Source: Deltaproteobacteria bacterium (GTDB lineage Bacteria > Desulfobacterota > Binatia > UTPRO1). From it: a DNA stretch of 64,000 bases. The DNA lies in NCBI GenBank assembly GCA_020852955.1, contig JADYZW010000008.1:1-64000 (forward strand). Reading direction: 5' to 3'. Positions 62,755-64,000 of this stretch are shown here, piece after piece. The first letter of the stretch is position 1, and every line of letters starts with the position of its first letter. The notes under the pieces are model-generated. The model was not told the origin of the DNA. It worked only from the letters and a program-made list of their open reading frames with translations, and made no database searches. Both the position numbers and the translations under genes were made by a program.

Positions 62755-63135
62755 CTAGCCCTTCGAGGGCGCCTGCTTCTTGCCGGCGATCGTCTTGCGC
62801 GGACCCTTACGGGTGCGGGCATTCGTGTGCGTCCGCTGCCCGCGGACGGGGAGATTCTTTCGATGCCTGAGGCCGCGATACGCGCCGAGATCGACGTAGC
62901 GCTTGATGTTGAGCGCGACCTCGCGACGGAGGTCTCCCTCGACCTTGATGCCGTCGATGATGCGGCGGAGTTTGGTGAGGTCATCCTCCGGGAGGTCGTC
63001 CGTCTTCACGTCGAGGCTTACGTTGGCCTCGCGCAGGATCCTGCGCGACGTGCTGCGGCCGATGCCGAAGATGTAGGTGAGCGCCACTTCCATGCGCTTC
63101 GCCTTGGGGAGATCGACGCCTGCGATACGTGCCAT
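62755..63135 (-). CDS. rpsM: 30S ribosomal protein S13
   Basis: 126 residues. [33 protein letters not shown] (helix-two-turn-helix), [19 protein letters not shown] and the basic end [18 protein letters not shown]. Normal length and order, 12 bp after rpmJ. Confidence 0.98.
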   Translation of the reverse strand: MARIAGVDLPKAKRMEVALTYIFGIGRSTSRRILREANVSLDVKTDDLPEDDLTKLRRIIDGIKVEGDLRREVALNIKRYVDLGAYRGLRHRKNLPVRGQRTHTNARTRKGPRKTIAGKKQAPSKG

Positions 63136-63147
63136 GTTCGTTGGTCC

Positions 63148-63261
63148 TCAGCCCTGTCGCTGCTTGTGACGCGGGTTGGAGCAGAGAACCCGCACCACAC
63201 CCGCACGTCGGATGATCTTGCACTTCTTACAGATCTGTTTGACCGATGCGCGTACTTTCAT
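63148..63261 (-). CDS. rpmJ: 50S ribosomal protein L36
   Basis: 37 residues, [20 protein letters not shown] then [17 protein letters not shown]. The zinc ribbon has Cys11, Cys14, Cys27 and His32, so this is the zinc-binding form of L36. It sits in the normal place between infA and rpmJ's partner rpsM (gaps of 15 and 12 bp). Too short for most automatic gene finders. Confidence 0.97.
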   Translation of the reverse strand: MKVRASVKQICKKCKIIRRAGVVRVLCSNPRHKQRQG

Positions 63262-63276
63262 CTGGAACTCCGTGCT

Positions 63277-63507
63277 TCACTTGGTCCGGGTCGTGATCTG
63301 GCCGCGGCTGAGATCGAACGGCGACAGCTCCACCATCACCTTGTCGCCCGGAGTGATCTTTATGTAGTGCACCCTGAGCGAGCCCGCGGCGTGCGCCAGC
63401 ACCTTGTGACCGTTGTCGAGCGCTACGCGGAAGGTCGCATTCGGCAACGACTCCTGCACCGTTCCGCTCGCGGCGATAACCTCGACTCTGTGCATCGGCA
63501 TGCTCAT
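63277..63507 (-). CDS. infA: Translation initiation factor IF-1
   Basis: 76 residues, one OB-fold: [40 protein letters not shown] and [22 protein letters not shown] 63507 overlaps the map stop as ATGA; later Met codons at residues 3 and 5 would give the usual 72-74 residues. N-terminus differs from the MAKED of many IF-1 proteins. Confidence 0.97.
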   Translation of the reverse strand: MSMPMHRVEVIAASGTVQESLPNATFRVALDNGHKVLAHAAGSLRVHYIKITPGDKVMVELSPFDLSRGQITTRTK

Positions 63508-64000
63508 AGCAGACTCAGCACGTACGGTCCGCCTTCGACGATCGCGACCGAATGTTCGAAATGAGCCGAGAGGCTGCCGTCGGACGTCACCGCCGTCCAG
63601 CCGTCGTCCTTGACGTGGACCTCGGATCCGCCGGCGTTCAACATGGGCTCGATCGCGAGCACCATCCCCTCGCGCAGGCGAATGCCGCGATCCGCCTGGC
63701 CGAAGTTCGGCACCTGCGGCTCCTCGTGCAGCCGACGGCCGATCCCGTGGCCGACGAACTCGCGTACGATCGCGAACTTCTTCCGCTCGGCCGTCGCCTG
63801 GATCGCCGCCGACACGTCGCCGATACGGCGACCCGGTCGCGCCTCCTCGATCCCCGCCTGCAACGCATGGCGGGCGGTGTCCATCAGCTCGGTCGCCGCG
63901 GCCGTCACCTTCCCGACCGGCAGGGTGACGGCAGCATCTCCGTAGAACCCCTGGTACCGGACACCGAAATCGAGTCCGACGATGTCGCCTTCGCGGAGTA
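63504..64000 (-). CDS. map: Methionine aminopeptidase, type I (partial)
   Basis: Only the C-terminal 165 residues are in the window; the frame runs off the right edge. All dimetal ligands of the C-terminal part are visible: [19 protein letters not shown] (two Asp), [18 protein letters not shown] (His), [12 protein letters not shown] (Glu), and FEHSVAIVE (Glu). It removes the initiator methionine from new proteins. secY and adk are expected just beyond the edge. Confidence 0.96.
   Translation of the reverse strand, partial: LREGDIVGLDFGVRYQGFYGDAAVTLPVGKVTAAATELMDTARHALQAGIEEARPGRRIGDVSAAIQATAERKKFAIVREFVGHGIGRRLHEEPQVPNFGQADRGIRLREGMVLAIEPMLNAGGSEVHVKDDGWTAVTSDGSLSAHFEHSVAIVEGGPYVLSLL

Overview
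This 64 kb window is chromosomal DNA from a very GC-rich, diderm (Gram-negative) bacterium. LptD, a complete set of type II secretion (T2SS) pseudopilins and secretin, and O-antigen/capsule style export genes all point to an outer membrane. The RpoA N-terminus ([15 protein letters not shown]) and the gene order map-infA-rpmJ-rpsM-rpsK-rpsD-rpoA-rplQ suggest a deltaproteobacterial-type lineage such as Binatota, Desulfobacterota or Myxococcota. That placement is inference from memory of families; no search was run. Nearly all genes lie on the minus strand, and many neighbours overlap by ATGA, GTGA or TGATG, so long translationally coupled operons are the rule. I saw no rRNA, tRNA, CRISPR array or insertion sequence.

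Layout. 1-3.3 kb: a decayed toxin-antitoxin locus (intact Phd/YefM-type antitoxin, toxin reduced to its C-terminal part, a second PIN-domain tail), an aldehyde dehydrogenase and a divergent PaaG-like enoyl-CoA hydratase/isomerase. 3.3-18.1 kb: a ten-gene glycan operon, read from 18.1 kb down to 3.3 kb: Asp-box lipoprotein, YfhO-like and ArnT-like membrane proteins, a two-domain methyltransferase, four family 2 glycosyltransferases, a Tat-exported unknown protein and a WbaP/WcaJ-type phosphoglycosyltransferase. 18.1-19.5 kb: a self-contained single-gene unit (strong sigma-70-like promoter, about 230 nt leader, secreted cysteine-containing protein, strong terminator).

19.5-39.6 kb: a 20 kb run of 18 minus-strand genes with no gap above about 30 bp. 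It starts with gspE, continues with a polyisoprenyl-phosphate glycosyltransferase, an alkaline-phosphatase-superfamily phosphodiesterase and a family 4 glycosyltransferase, then gspF-G-H-I-J-K-L-M-C-D, then a TMTC-like TPR protein, an O-antigen-type ABC exporter (Wzm/Wzt), an LpxL-like acyltransferase homologue lacking the usual acidic residue, and a small lipoprotein. A T2SS built into a polysaccharide synthesis/export operon is the most unusual feature of the window.

39.7-41.7 kb: two convergent exported proteins of unknown function (one DUF3943-like). 41.8-59.8 kb: another compact run, read downward: argS, a SPOR protein, trpE-G-D-C-F-B-A, accD, folC, lptD, rmlA, rmlC-like, rmlB, gmd and an Rmd-like reductase. 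It joins tryptophan, fatty-acid and folate synthesis to LPS assembly and nucleotide-sugar supply. 60.0-64.0 kb: the end of the ribosomal spc/alpha region (map to rplQ), with map cut by the window edge.

Working model: the nucleotide-sugar genes at 42-46 kb feed the two glycan clusters, Wzm/Wzt moves the polymer, LptD places LPS, and the T2SS sends proteins across the outer membrane, possibly including the abundant-looking secreted protein at 18.2-19.3 kb.
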